From Amblyornis subalaris (Eukaryota; Chordata; Aves; Passeriformes; Ptilonorhynchidae), in NCBI GenBank assembly GCA_018881555.1, contig JACAXG010000166.1:1242956-1306955 (forward strand): a DNA stretch of 64,000 nucleotides, read 5' to 3'. Positions 11,501 to 21,829 of the stretch are shown in pieces. The notes below the pieces were generated by a model, which was given only the letters and a program-made list of their open reading frames with translations, was not told the origin of the DNA and searched no databases. Every line of letters starts with the position of its first letter. The first letter of the stretch is position 1. The position numbers and the translations under genes are program-made.

Positions 11501-13655
11501 AGGATAGGCCTTTGGCCTCTGGGTCCTGCGGCACCAGGGTGGGGTTTCATAGCCTCATGTTCCACACAGGTTAAGAAAATATGGTGGAGCCTGACCGAAA
11601 GCCTCGTGGAGCTACTGCGGGACACAGATGGAGAGATGGTTAAGATGACGGTCAACGTACTCAATTGTATATTCTTGGACAAAGACATCCTGATACCCCG
11701 TCCCATGGCCCTGCAGCTGGCTGAGGCGCTCGTGCCACTCTTGGAAAACGTAAGGCTCTGTGCTCCCAGCCACGTGCACTGCGTGCTGCCTGGAAACTTT
11801 GTGCCCCGTGAATTTTCAGGCCTGTGTCCAGGTGAGCCTGCAAGAGCCGATGCTGAGGTCTTTTCTCCTTCCTTTCATACAGGACGATAGCCAGGTGCAG
11901 CTTTTTTCCATGATCCTCTTCCGAGATGTGGTGGCATTTTTTGTGGAAGAGAGAAAAAAGGCTTTCAAGACACCTGTGCGCCACAGCCTGCTCCCACTCT
12001 TCTTCCACTGCCACAATGAGGACCGGTCTGTGGCAGAGGTGAGCACTTGTGTGATGCTGCTGCATCTCTGGGAGGGGGCTCGGCTGCCTCCTGCCCTGGC
12101 GCCTCGCAGGCTCCAGCCTCCTCCTGGCCTCGGCACGGCGACGCGCGTCCTGTGCCCTGGGCTGCGGCGCCATCTCCGTGTCTCTGCTGCTCTCCAGGCC
12201 TCTCGGGATACGCTGCTTTGTGCGGCCAGGTTCCTGAAGAGGAGGGATCTTGAGCAGCTGGTAAAGGAGGAGAAGCTGTGCAACTTCAGCGACTGCTTGG
12301 TAAGAACAGCGTGGACACCCCAGGCCCAGCCTGGAGAAGCCCCCAGCCCCGGTGCCCAGTGCGTGGGGCTGGCAGCTGTGCCCCTGCCCAGTGCTGCACC
12401 CAGGGGCGCCAGCCCGCGCCCCGCACGCTGCTCCCTTGCCTGGGCCGCGCGGGCTCTTCTCCAGGCTCCTCTCGCCCCGAGCCAGGTGCCCGTGGAGTCC
12501 CGGCCCAGCTGGGCCGTGGGGCAGGGCGGCACCGCGGCTCCCCGGGCAGCACCCGGCCCTCTGCCCCCTCCAAAGCCCGGCCCCAGCGGCTGCTGGCCGG
12601 ACGTCTGTGCTGTGCCGGCAGGGGAGGCCAGTGCTGGGGGCAGGGAGCGCCCAGCCAAGGGGCAGAACCCGCGCCCGCCCTTCCCTCCATGCCCTGGCAC
12701 TCTCTCTCCAGCTTGCAGAGGACAGGAGCCGAGCGGCAGAGTACCTGCGCCAGGCCCTGCCGTACCTGGAGAGCCCACAGGAGGCCCTGCGAGANGCGGC
12801 CGTCAGGTTCATTGGTGAGCCACAAGCCCGGGGTCCCTTCCCGCCCCGCCCCGCCCCAGCTCGGCCCCAGCGCCGGCTACTGCCCCGGCAGCGGGATCCG
12901 GGTCCGGGGCTGTGGAACCCGCCTGCCCTCGGGGTTGCTGCCGCGCTCTCGCAGCCGTGCCCTCGGGGGCCAGCATGCGGCACGGACCCGGGCTGAGCCC
13001 TATCGGGGAAGGAGGGCGTGTGGCCACAGGGCTGGCGGCGCCGCTCTGGGGGAGCTATGCTGCTGGGGCTGTGACAGGCTCTGTGTTCCCAGGGATCGCC
13101 GGGCGTCACATGAGGGGGCAGCAGGAAGAGTTCCAGCTCATCTGCAAAGGTGAGTGAGGACAGTGGGGTGTCAGCGGGGGCTGGCGGTGGGAGATGCAAT
13201 CTCTGGGCAGTGAGCTGCAGTCCCTGCCCTGGCTGCGGAGGGCTCTGCTCCCTGTGCGGACGAGGGGCCTGGTGGGCAGAGCAGAGAGATTTAAGGGGCA
13301 CGCGGGCCATTCGCGGCCAGCACCTTGCAGCTGATCCCGTCGTCTCCTCCTTCCACCAGGCCATGGCAAGAGCTGGATGGGATCGCCCTGGCGGGGCGTC
13401 TCCCTGCGTCCCTGCACATCCCGGTTCTTAACGTGGCTCTTCCTCTCTCTTCCAGTCCTTGAACACCTGGCAGATGATGCCAACGCTGCCCTTTCAAACC
13501 TGGCACTGCAAAACTTGTACGTGCTCAGAGCAGTAGAGAGAGCTCCCTACTCCAGAGCCCACCAGCTGCGAGATCGACTCCGCAGAATGTGGAAGACTCG
13601 GCCTCGTCTGCAGTGCCGTGGCTGGCTGTGCTGGTGGAGCTCCGTGGAGAGCTGA
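8506..13655 (+). CDS. Maestro HEAT-like repeat (MROH) family gene, 15 exons
   Basis: Exons: 8506-8644, 8888-8952, about 9099-9203, 9388-9536, 9876-10023, 10272-10459, 10549-10686, 10948-11065, 11221-11358, 11570-11749, 11883-12038, 12198-12299, 12712-12814, 13093-13149, 13456-13655. All have AG/GT borders and every junction keeps phase; together they give 1986 nt (661 aa plus stop). Signature segments match the avian MROH family: WDTLLCADTQHYAVGLLARE, LLPLFFHCHNEDRSVAEASR, AARFLKRRDLEQLVKEEKL, AAVRFIGIAGRHMRGQQEEF (N-containing codon read as E/A) and the terminal WLCWWSSVES. Residues from about 104 to the end form paired helices typical of HEAT repeats. The family's biochemical role is poorly known; a scaffold-type alpha-solenoid is expected. 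Exons 4-15 are secure. Exons 1-3 and the ATG are less so: exon 3 could start at 9087, and an upstream exon is possible. The intact frame argues against a pseudogene. Which MROH paralogue it is cannot be settled here. Confidence 0.87.
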
Positions 13656-14049
13656 TCTGGGAGGCTCTCTCTGCTCGGGCCACCTGAGCCTGCGGGGAAC
13701 ACCTTTTTCCTACATGCACTTCCTTTTGCTCCAGAATGGAAATATGAAATCTTTTATAATACACAGACTCCCAGGAGCTTTCTTTTGGATACCAGTGTCT
13801 GCTGGGCACAGGGGAAGAGGGGGAAAAAGGGTGCTTGTGCTCAGCAAGTTGCCCAGGCGTGCAGTGTGGAATGGAAAGTGGCCAGAACCCCCTTGGTCTT
13901 TGGTGTTCTGCTGAAGCCTTAACGCTTCCGACAGAGCGGCTGGGCAGAGGCTGGAGCTGCAGGGATCTCTGAGAGACTGCCGCCTGGAGACGGCCACAAG
14001 CCCTCTCTCAGCCAGGAACTGCCATCTGTGTCCTGCCCATGTGTTGCTG

Positions 14050-14590
14050 ACTGGATTGCTGAGAGCTCCGAGGTGAAACAGAGGGCTTGTTTTTACATAA
14101 TGAATCACAGGTACCTAACACGATTGGTCACAGGTATTTAGCATAATTGATCACACGTAAAGCGCAGGTGCTTAAATAAACAAATACTTTACACAAGCAG
14201 TGAACGTAAGCAAGCCTAGCAGGCGCGCTTGGCGTAAATGACTTGACAAAGGGAGTTAGAATAGCGAACGGCTAAGCGCTTCTGGGCAAGAGTCGTAAGA
14301 AAGGCTGGCCGCTTCCGGACACCTGGATACCCTTTCGGGTGAACGGCGCGTGGATACTGGCTTAGAATATAGCAGCAACGGCAAGCTAACCGTTTGCTCA
14401 TCGAATACTAACCGTAACAGTGCAAAGGAATGTACGCTATTTTTGATAAAACTGCTGTATCAACCCACTGAAATTTGCATGTGGCGGAGAAGCGGTTCGA
14501 GGGGTGTGGATCCCTGCTCTCCCGCTGGCAAAAATAAAGCGCTTTTGGCTGACAATTCGGCTGTCACTCGTGTCCTTCGAGTCACAGGTG
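14050..14590 (+). mobile_element. Probable LTR (U3-R-U5-like) downstream of MROH
   Basis: An AT-rich part holds short direct repeats (TCACAGGTACCTAAC / TCACAGGTATTTAGC, 14,107-14,145). It is followed by a GC-richer part with AATAAAGCGCTTTTGGCTGA near 14,533 and TGTCCTTCGAGTCACA ending near 14,587. That order (enhancer-like repeats, AATAAA, then a short tail ending in CA) is typical of a retroviral LTR. I found no clear target-site duplication, so the left border is approximate. No retroviral genes are present. Its AATAAA and another at about 14,175 are the nearest poly(A) signals I see downstream of the MROH stop. Confidence 0.5.
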
Positions 14591-14754
14591 CCCCTTGATC
14601 CGGCTCCTCTGGAGCTCCTTGGGGGCTGCGCCGCTGCCGGGCAGGTTGGCCCGGCTGGGGGAGACCCTGAGGGGACAGGGCGGAGGCAGACCATGAAGGG
14701 ACGAGGTGCTGCGAAGGCGCTGACGGGACAACGTAGTGGGAAGGCAGGTTATTT

Positions 14755-15010
14755 GAGATTTTGCCCAAAAAATGTTCCTTCTGTCCCCTAAAAATCACCT
14801 CAAGTTTTATCACATTTTCTCTACTTGTCCTCTACAAGTTACCTCAGACTTTTCGCCAGAAACAATTTTGTCCCCTAGAGATCACCTCAGATTTTCTTGC
14901 CACTATGTCCGCTACACGTGCTCCACGGATTACCTCTGATTTTATTCCCACAGTGCAATGATTACCTCAACCTTACCCCCCAAATGTTCGTTCTGTGCCC
15001 TACAGGTGAC
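14755..15010 (+). repeat. ~45-bp degenerate tandem repeat
   Basis: Five to six units share a TTTTGCC/TTTTCGCC start, a TGTCCCCTA middle and an ATCACCTCAGA end (for example near 14,757, 14,803, 14,848, 14,891 and 14,940). Similarity between units is low but the phase holds. No coding role is seen. Confidence 0.6.
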
Positions 15011-15079
15011 GCCAGCTAATTCCAGCATTCCTTCCCTATGAGGTTCTTTCTGTACCCTCTGAGCGACGGGTACAGCTTT

Positions 15080-15360
15080 TGCCCTCACAAACTGAAGCAC
15101 CGCGCACTAATCCTGCGACGGCGCTGCCCCATCCTGCTCCGCGTGTCTCAGCCCCACGCCTGGCCCAGGGCGACNCCCACAGCGCTTATGGCAGCCCGCC
15201 CGGCGCCGCGCCCAGANGGGCGCACACAGCGGCTTCGAGTTCCCGCCCCGCGGCTGAGGGCACCGGCGGGCAGGGTGCCCGCTCCTGGGCGGGAAACGCC
15301 CCCTTGCGGCGCAACGGGGGCCCCCCCGGCCCTGCCCGTGTCCCTCAGGCCGCGCCCGCC
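15080..15360. other. CpG-rich patch of unknown function
   Basis: Dense CG dinucleotides (GCGACGGCGCTGCCCC, GGCGCCGCGCCCAGA) occur between two tandem repeats. This could be an unmethylated promoter-like island, part of an LTR, or simply GC-rich repeat DNA. No exon with a convincing start follows. Confidence 0.4.
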
Positions 15361-15905
15361 TCCCCTCAGCGACCCTCACGTCCCCTCAGCCACACACGGC
15401 AACAGCCGTCTCCCCCTCAGGTGACCCTCACGTTCCCTCGGTGACCCTGAGGTACCCTCAGCAACGCGGCGGACGCCNGCCTCCCTCTCCGTGACCCTCA
15501 TGTGCCCTCAGCAGCGCGCAGGACGCCCGAATGCCCCGCANAGACCTTCATGGCCCCTCAGCGAAACACGGGGCACCTGCCTTCCCCTCNAATGTCCCTC
15601 ATGGCCCCTCAGCAACATACTCGTGNCCCTTTAGTGACACGTGACNCACCTGCCACCCACTCAGGGACCCTCATGTCCCCTCAGTGACACTCATATCCCC
15701 TCAATGACCCTCACACCCCTGCAGCATCACTTGGGGCACCCACCTCCTCCTCCTCAGTGGCCATCACGTCCCCTCAGCGACGCACAGGCCACCCGCCACC
15801 CCTTCAGGGACACACGTCTCCTCCGTGATGCTCAGGGCACCTGTCACCCCCTCAGTGGCCATCACATCCCCTCAGTGACACGTGGGGCACCTGCCAGCCC
15901 CAGAG
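15360..15905 (+). repeat. CCCTCAG(C/T)GAC short-period tandem repeat
   Basis: Short words such as CCCTCAGTGACACTCATATC and CACGTGGGGCACCTGCC recur in 20-25-bp steps, with a longer period of roughly 50-70 bp. The CCTCAGTGAC core resembles the CCTCACTGAC core of the 41-bp minisatellite, so a distant relation is possible. The ORFs here are repeat artefacts. Confidence 0.7.
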
Positions 15906-15939
15906 CGAAGCACACAGCGATGAACCAGCTCTTCATCTA

Positions 15940-16516
15940 AGCTGGGCTTTGGCCCCATGGTTTGGGAGCTCAAATAAGTGCTGTCATAGTTGCACAGAAC
16001 TTGCTTTCCTGCCCGTCTAGCAGGACCACACAGTNCCAGCAAAAAAATTCNTGCTCACCCCAGCTGTCAGTGTTGCTGAGGCTGTCTATCCTGCTCTAGN
16101 GCAGACAGCTTGAACCTNCTTGTTCTGATCAAAGGGCCAACAATAGGATACAGGATTATTTCTGCCCGCACTTGCCCAAATTACATCATCTACTAAACAG
16201 GATATGTTTTTCACTTTATTCAATGGACTGCAAGTGCCAATCTGGGTGCTTAGCCTTCTAAACAAACTGTATTTATATCAGACAGGTAGAAATACATGTC
16301 AAAAGCAGATGCACCTGTGTCCCAGCTTTGGGAACAAAAATTCATACTGTTTAGGCATAGGTTGTGGTCTTAAAGGCTGGGACCTCTGAAAAGCACAAAC
16401 CCAAGTCTGCTCCATGCTCAGCTTTTCCAGACACAGGAGATCCCAGGTGAAGGACAACAGTTTCCACAGAACAGACTAAACCATGACAAGCAGGTGCTCT
16501 TTAGATGACTGAATTT
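15940..16516. other. Unique AT-rich sequence, no feature recognised
   Basis: Nothing gene-like is supported. There is a short open frame at 16,204-16,389 without splice context or family similarity. Confidence 0.4.
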
Positions 16517-16770
16517 TGTGCGCTGGCCCCCCACGTTCCTCGTGTGTGTCACACTCCCGTGTTTACAATGGCCACCGGCCGGGACTTGTCCCAGGGAGGC
16601 CGTGCCAGCTTCTCTAGAAGGCCCCGTGCCCTTCCTGCTGTGGCTGCGTCGGCAGCCATGGGGGCTCCTTCTGCTGCCCTGAGCAGGTGGAGCAGGGGAG
16701 TGTTTGCTTATTGTTTGAGCTGTTCCCCAAGTTCCTGTCGGGCTGTCTTAGACACTTGGGCGAACGGATA
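16517..16770 (+). repeat. 253-bp duplicated segment, copy 2
   Basis: This is the partner of 7612-7864 in the same orientation, 8.9 kb away. It ends at ACTTGGGCGAACGGAT, after which the two loci diverge completely. No MROH exons follow this copy. The pair could be the edges of a duplicated MROH unit, a dispersed repeat, or a solo LTR-like element; no target-site duplication was evident. Confidence 0.85.
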
Positions 16771-16862
16771 GCTAAAAAGTGTACAATATAAGATCTAGCA
16801 AGGAAATAGCGTAGATTAGGTGTGAGTGTGACTCAGCAAGGAATTGATGGTTGTGTACACAG

Positions 16863-16973
16863 AGTCCTTTCACTGAGGGCTTGAAGGAGTATCTCAAGAT
16901 GGTGTCCGAGATCTTGAGGAGAACNACCCTACACACTTCAGAGGATGTGCAGAAGATTTTCCGCTTTGTGAAG
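16863..16973 (+). CDS. Isolated 37-codon exon candidate, family unknown
   Basis: The sequence GTTGTGTACACAG precedes 16,863 and AAG|GTATGG follows 16,973. Between them are exactly 37 open codons, phase 0 at both ends. The residues read from PFTEGLKEYLKMVSEILRR to TSEDVQKIFRFVK, an amphipathic helix-like composition unlike the surrounding repeats. I do not recognise the family. No partner exon was found within a few kb, and minisatellite begins 270 bp downstream. It may be an orphan exon of a displaced gene or a decayed copy. Confidence 0.5.
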
Positions 16974-17244
16974 GTATGGTGTCGATTTTATAGTTTGTAA
17001 AGTGCAATGTCTGTTAGTGCGAAATTCCAGGTTCTCTTTTACAATCTTGCTTTCCTGGCAAGATGTTTATTGTTTTCCTCCATGGTGCCGAAAAACTCAC
17101 TGTAAGGCAGGTTGTCTGGACCGAGCCATTTCAGTAATTAGCACATGCATGTGAGGAGTGGGAATGTGTCCTGAGTTCCACATCAGGTAACAAACACGGA
17201 TAAGCTTCTCCCATGTCAGGGGTAGCAGTCCTGCTAGAGTGGAA

Positions 17245-18242
17245 GAGTGGCCGGTGTGGTCAGTGAGGGTGAGAAGCCATCCCAGCTATGGTCAGTGAGG
17301 GTGAGAATTGGGTGGAGCAGTACCAGTTATGGTCCATGAGGATGAGGATGTATGGAGCAGTTCCAGCTATAATCCGTGATGGTGAGGAGGGATAGGGCAG
17401 CCCCAGGTGATGTCAGTGAGAGGGAGAAGTGAGTGGGGCTATCGTAGGTAAGGAGAGTGAGGGTGAGAAGTGGGTGGGGCAGTGCAAGCTCTAGTCAGTG
17501 ATTGTGAGGAGGTTGAGGGCAGTCCCAGATAATGACATTTAGGGTGAGAACGGGGTGGGACAGTCCTAGGTGTGGTTGATGAGGATGAGGAGGATCTGAG
17601 CAGTTCCATTTAAATCAGTGAGGGTGAGGAGGGCTGGGGCAGTCCCAGGTGTTTTCAGTCAGGGTGAGAAGTGGATGGGGCCATCCTAGCAATGGGCAGT
17701 GAGGGTGAGAAGATTTAGGGCAGTCCGAGGTAAGGAGAGTGAGATTGAGAAGTGGGTTGAGCAGTGCTAGTCTTGGTCAGTAAGGATGACAGGATTGGAG
17801 AAGTTGCAAGTCTGGTCAGTGAGAGTGAGGAGTAGGGGGGGCCATGCCAGCAATGGGCAGTGCAGCTGAGGAAGTTGAGGGCAGTCCCAGGTAAGGAGAG
17901 TGGGGTGAGAAGTGCGTGGGGCAGTCCCAGATGTGGCCAGTGAGGATGAGAAGGATTTGGAGCTATTCCAGGTCTTGTGAGTGAGAGTGCGAAGTGGGTG
18001 GGGCCATCCTAGGAATAGGCAGTGCAGGTGGGGATGTTTAGGGCAGTCCCAGGTGTTGTCAGTGAGGGTGAGAAGTGGATGGGGATATCCTCGCTATGGG
18101 CAGTGAGGGTGAGGATTCTTTTGGCAGTGCCAGGTAAGCATAGTGCAAGTGAGAAGTTGGTTGGCAGTTGGAGGTGCGGTCAGTGGGAGTGAGGAGGGAT
18201 GGAGCCTTCCCAGCTGTGGTCAGTGAGGGTGAAGAGGTGGTG
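17245..18242 (+). repeat. ~41-bp minisatellite, forward orientation (first part)
   Basis: GGTCAGTGAGGGTGAGAAG...GGGGCAGTCCCAGG units restart here in the same orientation as 1-1370, opposite to the array at 1371-6230. Units near 17,455-17,520 and 18,060-18,110 are clear. Confidence 0.9.
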
Positions 18243-18770
18243 TGGGTTTGGATTTTTCAGGGAATGTTTTGTCTTATCTCAAAGGAAGAGTAATTTAGAA
18301 ACAAAAGAACGTGGTCAAGCCCTCTCATATACCGCGATAATCACTCAGCCAGGGAAACAAAGCTGGGTAGTTTTGGGTGGGGGAGTAAGCTCCCCGCCAG
18401 GGGGGTTGCTGGCAGGAGTTGCAGCGTGATCCCGCCAGAGGTCAGGGACTCGGAGACTTGACTGGACGGCGCGGGGGCCGGGCTGTGGCTCTTTTCGGCT
18501 GGGCTGTCGGGGACGGCTTCGTGCGTGGTGCGGGGAGCGAGTGCCGGCGCGTGCCGAGAACAGCGCCACGTTGTGACTTGCTGCCGATAGGGGACCTGCT
18601 GTCTCGGCCGTCCCTGCCGCGGCTGGGGTTGCGGCTCCACTGTAGCTCGGCGCCCGCCCCCGGGCGTGGCCGCCCTGTGCTGTTGCAGCCGCGGCTCCAA
18701 GGCTCGTGCTGCAGCCTGGCTGCTACAAGGCAGCCGAACGTGGCGGCGGGCGGCGAAGCTCTCAGAGGCC
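18243..18770. mobile_element. GC-rich insertion splitting the minisatellite (possible LTR)
   Basis: About 530 bp unrelated to the satellite interrupts a unit. The first 150 bp are AT-rich and include CTCTCATATACCGCG; the rest is very CpG-rich (GACGGCGCGGGGGCCGGGCT). The satellite resumes mid-unit at CCAGGTATGGTCAGT. This suggests a mobile insertion, probably an LTR, but I could not define TG...CA termini or a target-site duplication. The open frame on the + strand (18,419-18,865) runs into satellite and is not credible as a gene. Confidence 0.45.
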
Positions 18771-19490
18771 AGGTATGGTCAGTCTTGATGAGGAGAGGTT
18801 GTGAAGGCTCAGCTGTTTCACTGAGGCTGAGGAGAGGTTGCAGGAGTCCCAGCTATGATCATTGAGGGTTAGGAGGGGTGGGGGAGTCCTAGGTTTTGTT
18901 ATTGAGGGTGAAGATTCGGTTTGATAGTCCCACGTATTGTCAGTGAATGTGAAAAGTTTGTGAGGATGTCCCTAATATCGTCAGTAGACTGTGGAAGAGA
19001 AGGCCTGTCCCTGGTGATTTCAGAGAAGGTGAAAACTGGGTGGAAGAGTCCCAGCTATGACCAGTGAGGGGTAGGAGGGGTGGGGCAGTCGCAGCTGTTT
19101 TCAGAGAGGGTGAGAAGTGGGTGGGGCAGTCTGAACTATGGTCTGTGAGGATGAGGAGGGGTTGGTACAATCCAAGGTGTGGTCAGTGAGTTTGAAAAGT
19201 TTCTGGGGCAGTGCCTGATATGGTAAGAAGTGGTTGGGGCAGTCAGAGATGAGATCAGGGTGAATGATGAGGGATGGAGCAGTCCCATCCATGGTGAGGG
19301 TGAGGAGTGGTTGGGCAGTCCCAGGTGTTTTCAGTGAGGGTAAGTAGAGATTGCACCAGTCCAAGGTGTGGTCAGTTGGGGTGAGGAGGGGCGGGGCTGT
19401 CCCAGCTATGGTCAGTGAGAATGAGGAGGGGTGGGGATGTCCCAGCTGTGGTCATTGAGTGTGAGATGTTGGTGCCTGTCCAGGCTCTTC
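18771..19490 (+). repeat. ~41-bp minisatellite, forward orientation (second part)
   Basis: Forward units continue after the insertion and fade at about 19,490 (GTGCCTGTCCAGGCTC), followed by AT-rich unique DNA. Confidence 0.88.
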
Positions 19491-19869
19491 TCAGACTTTC
19501 CTACAAACAGATAGAGATTACACAGAAATTAACATGTAGAATACTTTCCACAAAATTTCCAGCAGGGATTACAGAGTTCTTGCCAGTCCTCTATATATTT
19601 TGTCTCACCCTCAGGGTATGAATTTATCCATGTTATGCATGTGGCTCTCACCATTAGCCAGAATGTCTGCAGCTGACTTAATTGGTTAAGTTAGGTTTTC
19701 TCTCCTAAAACCCTCCACTAGAGACTGGGGCAGCTTGAGGAAAAGTGTTGTGGCTTGAACANGTCTCTGTACCTTTTAAGGCTAGTTTAGAGACAGCCTC
19801 TTGAAAGAAGAAATGATGTCATGTTTTCTTTGTCAGGTTTTTTCTAAGAGCTTTGAGCCTTTGTTCAGT
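19491..19869. other. AT-rich unique sequence
   Basis: No gene, RNA or recognised repeat is seen between the minisatellite and the first CR1 fragment. Confidence 0.4.
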
Positions 19870-20245
19870 TTCGTAGAACCATTTATGTTGGAAAAGGTCC
19901 TTAAGATCATGAAGTCTATCACTAAACCAAGTGCCACACTTACTTCGTATCTCTCCTGGAATGGTGACTCTACTTGTCTGGGCATCCTGTTCCATTGGAG
20001 AAATTCTTTCTAATATCCAGTCAAAACCCTCCTTGGTACAACTGGAGTCTGCTTCCTCTTGTCCTGTTGTTTGTTACTTGGGAGAAGAGATGAATCCCCA
20101 CCTGACTGCAACCTCCTTTCAGGTTGCTGCAGAGAGAGATGAGGTCCCCCTAAGCCTCTTCTTTTTTTTTTTTCCGGGGTGAAGATCATCAGTTTCAAGA
20201 ATCTCTGTCGGAGGGCAAGAGCATTAAAGTGTTGTTTCAGCACGA
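19870..20245 (-). mobile_element. CR1 LINE fragment, old
   Basis: The phrases GGTCCTTAAGATCATGAAGT, TGGAGTCTGCTTCCTCTTGT and CTGACTGCAACCTCCTTTCA follow the antisense CR1 3'-end layout (ACCTTAAAGATCATCGAGTCC ... TGTCACTTGTTACC...). The copy is diverged and contains a poly-T run near 20,162. Its 3' end faces the left. Confidence 0.65.
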
Positions 20246-21224
20246 ATATGAAAACATACAGCTGGGGAGATGAAGAAGATTAAATGAGTGTCCTTGCTTA
20301 TTTTATTTAAATGCAAAAGAAATGCTCAGGTAAGTAGTAGTTACAACTCTACAGCTGGTTTGTGATAGAGAAGGAAGGATCTGAAAACTGGTCCTTGTTT
20401 CAATTTGGATGTAAACAGCAGTTCTTTGGCTGTGCTTTTGTAGCTTCATACTCACTTAACTTTCTCACTTGACAGAAATGCATGGCTTGGTTTTTATTTG
20501 TGGGGGAAGAACAGGACAATGTATTACACTGGGCTTTTTTTAATTGTGGAAGATGCACATACACCATAGTGAAACACAATTTTAGTAAAGCACAATGAGC
20601 TCTTGGACTACCCATAAACACCTTAATTATTCACTTGTCATTTATTCAATTACTCATAAAGCAATCAATGTTCATAAGAACTAAAGTACTGATCTTCATT
20701 TTTGAGGTATAGCAAAGAAAGTGGAAAAAAGTCCAGAAGCTCAAGTTATGTTAAGCCTGATGCTTCTGCATTTATTTAGGATTTTTTAAATGAAATATTG
20801 TAGAGAGTACTGGGTTGTGTTTGCTCATAATTCTAGCCTCAGCTAGTTCTAAATCTAATGCTGCATGTAAAATAGAACCAGGTTGCATAAATTCCTAGAA
20901 ACCAGAAATAAAATACTGTTCTTCAGGCTTAGATGGATTAATCTTTTAATTATGTGTTTTATTTATGGTAATCTTCATGTTCACTATTTGTTTCAGATCA
21001 CAATTAAAGGAGGCAACAACACGGGAATAATTTTTCCTTTAGGTTGAAAGATATGATGAATTATGCAACAAATGAAATGCATTTCACAGGAGAAGAAAAC
21101 ATTATGGTCTGGCTTGTCATACAGCAGAATCACAGCAACATTAGCGGGAGTGTGACCATCTTAAGGCAGCAAGTTGTCCCAAATAGCTCTAACAAAACAG
21201 GCTCATTTTTCTCAGGGAGAAAAC
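20246..21224. other. AT-rich intergenic sequence
   Basis: No gene or recognised repeat. Short open frames lack splice signals and similarity to anything I know. Confidence 0.4.
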
Positions 21225-21665
21225 AGATCACAGAATCATGGAATATTCTGAGTTGGAAGGGACCCCCAAGGATTCCAGAATCACAGAATTGTTTGGGATG
21301 AAGGGACCTCTGGAGATCACACAGTCCAACCCCCCTGGCAAGGCAGGATCACCTGGAGCAGGTTACACAAGGACACATCCAGGTGGGTTTGGAATGTGTC
21401 CGGAGAAGACACACCATGACCTCCCTGGGCAGCTGTTCCAGTGCTCTGCCACCCTTCATGTGAAGAATTCCTCATGTTGAGATGCAACTTCTTGTGTTTT
21501 AGTTTATGGCCATCATGCGGATCATCAAGTCCCAACTCTGCCTTGCACAGGAAATCCTCAAGAACCCCACCCTGTGCCTGAGAATGTTGTCCCAACACTC
21601 CGTGAGCTCTGTCAGGCTTGGTGCTGTGACCACTTCCCTGGCGAGGTGCGGCCGAGTCGGGATTT
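21225..21665 (-). mobile_element. CR1 LINE 3' fragment upstream of ZC3H15
   Basis: The copy starts at CACAGAATCATGGAATATTC, the complement of the CR1 3' terminus, and continues with TTGGAAGGGACC, CCAACCCCCCTGGCAAGGC, CTGGGCAGCTGTTCCAGTG and CCCAACACTCCGTGAGCTC. All of these are landmarks of an antisense CR1 3' region. The first 50 bp look duplicated (AGAATCATGGAATATTCTG / AGAATCACAGAATTGTTTG). It ends about 435 bp before the ZC3H15 start codon. Confidence 0.82.
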
Positions 21666-21829
21666 GTTTATCGCTTGACTCTTGATGCAGCGTGGGAGAG
21701 CCTGTTTTTCTCCCCGGCATGTGACTGGCCGGTGTGTGTGTCCTTCGGGCTGTAACGGATCCTACGGAAACCACTGAAGTTAAGCACCAGCGAACTGTCC
21801 CATTCCCTCCCACAGCACCCGCTCTCCCG

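Noticed and set aside
11661..13364. 567-codon minus-strand frame
   Set aside because: It is antisense to well-defined MROH exons with matching splice phases; GC-rich stop-poor shadow.
16505..16771. Small gene shared by both copies of the 253-bp duplication
   Set aside because: The open frame is the same in both copies only because the DNA is almost identical; no family match or expression sign.
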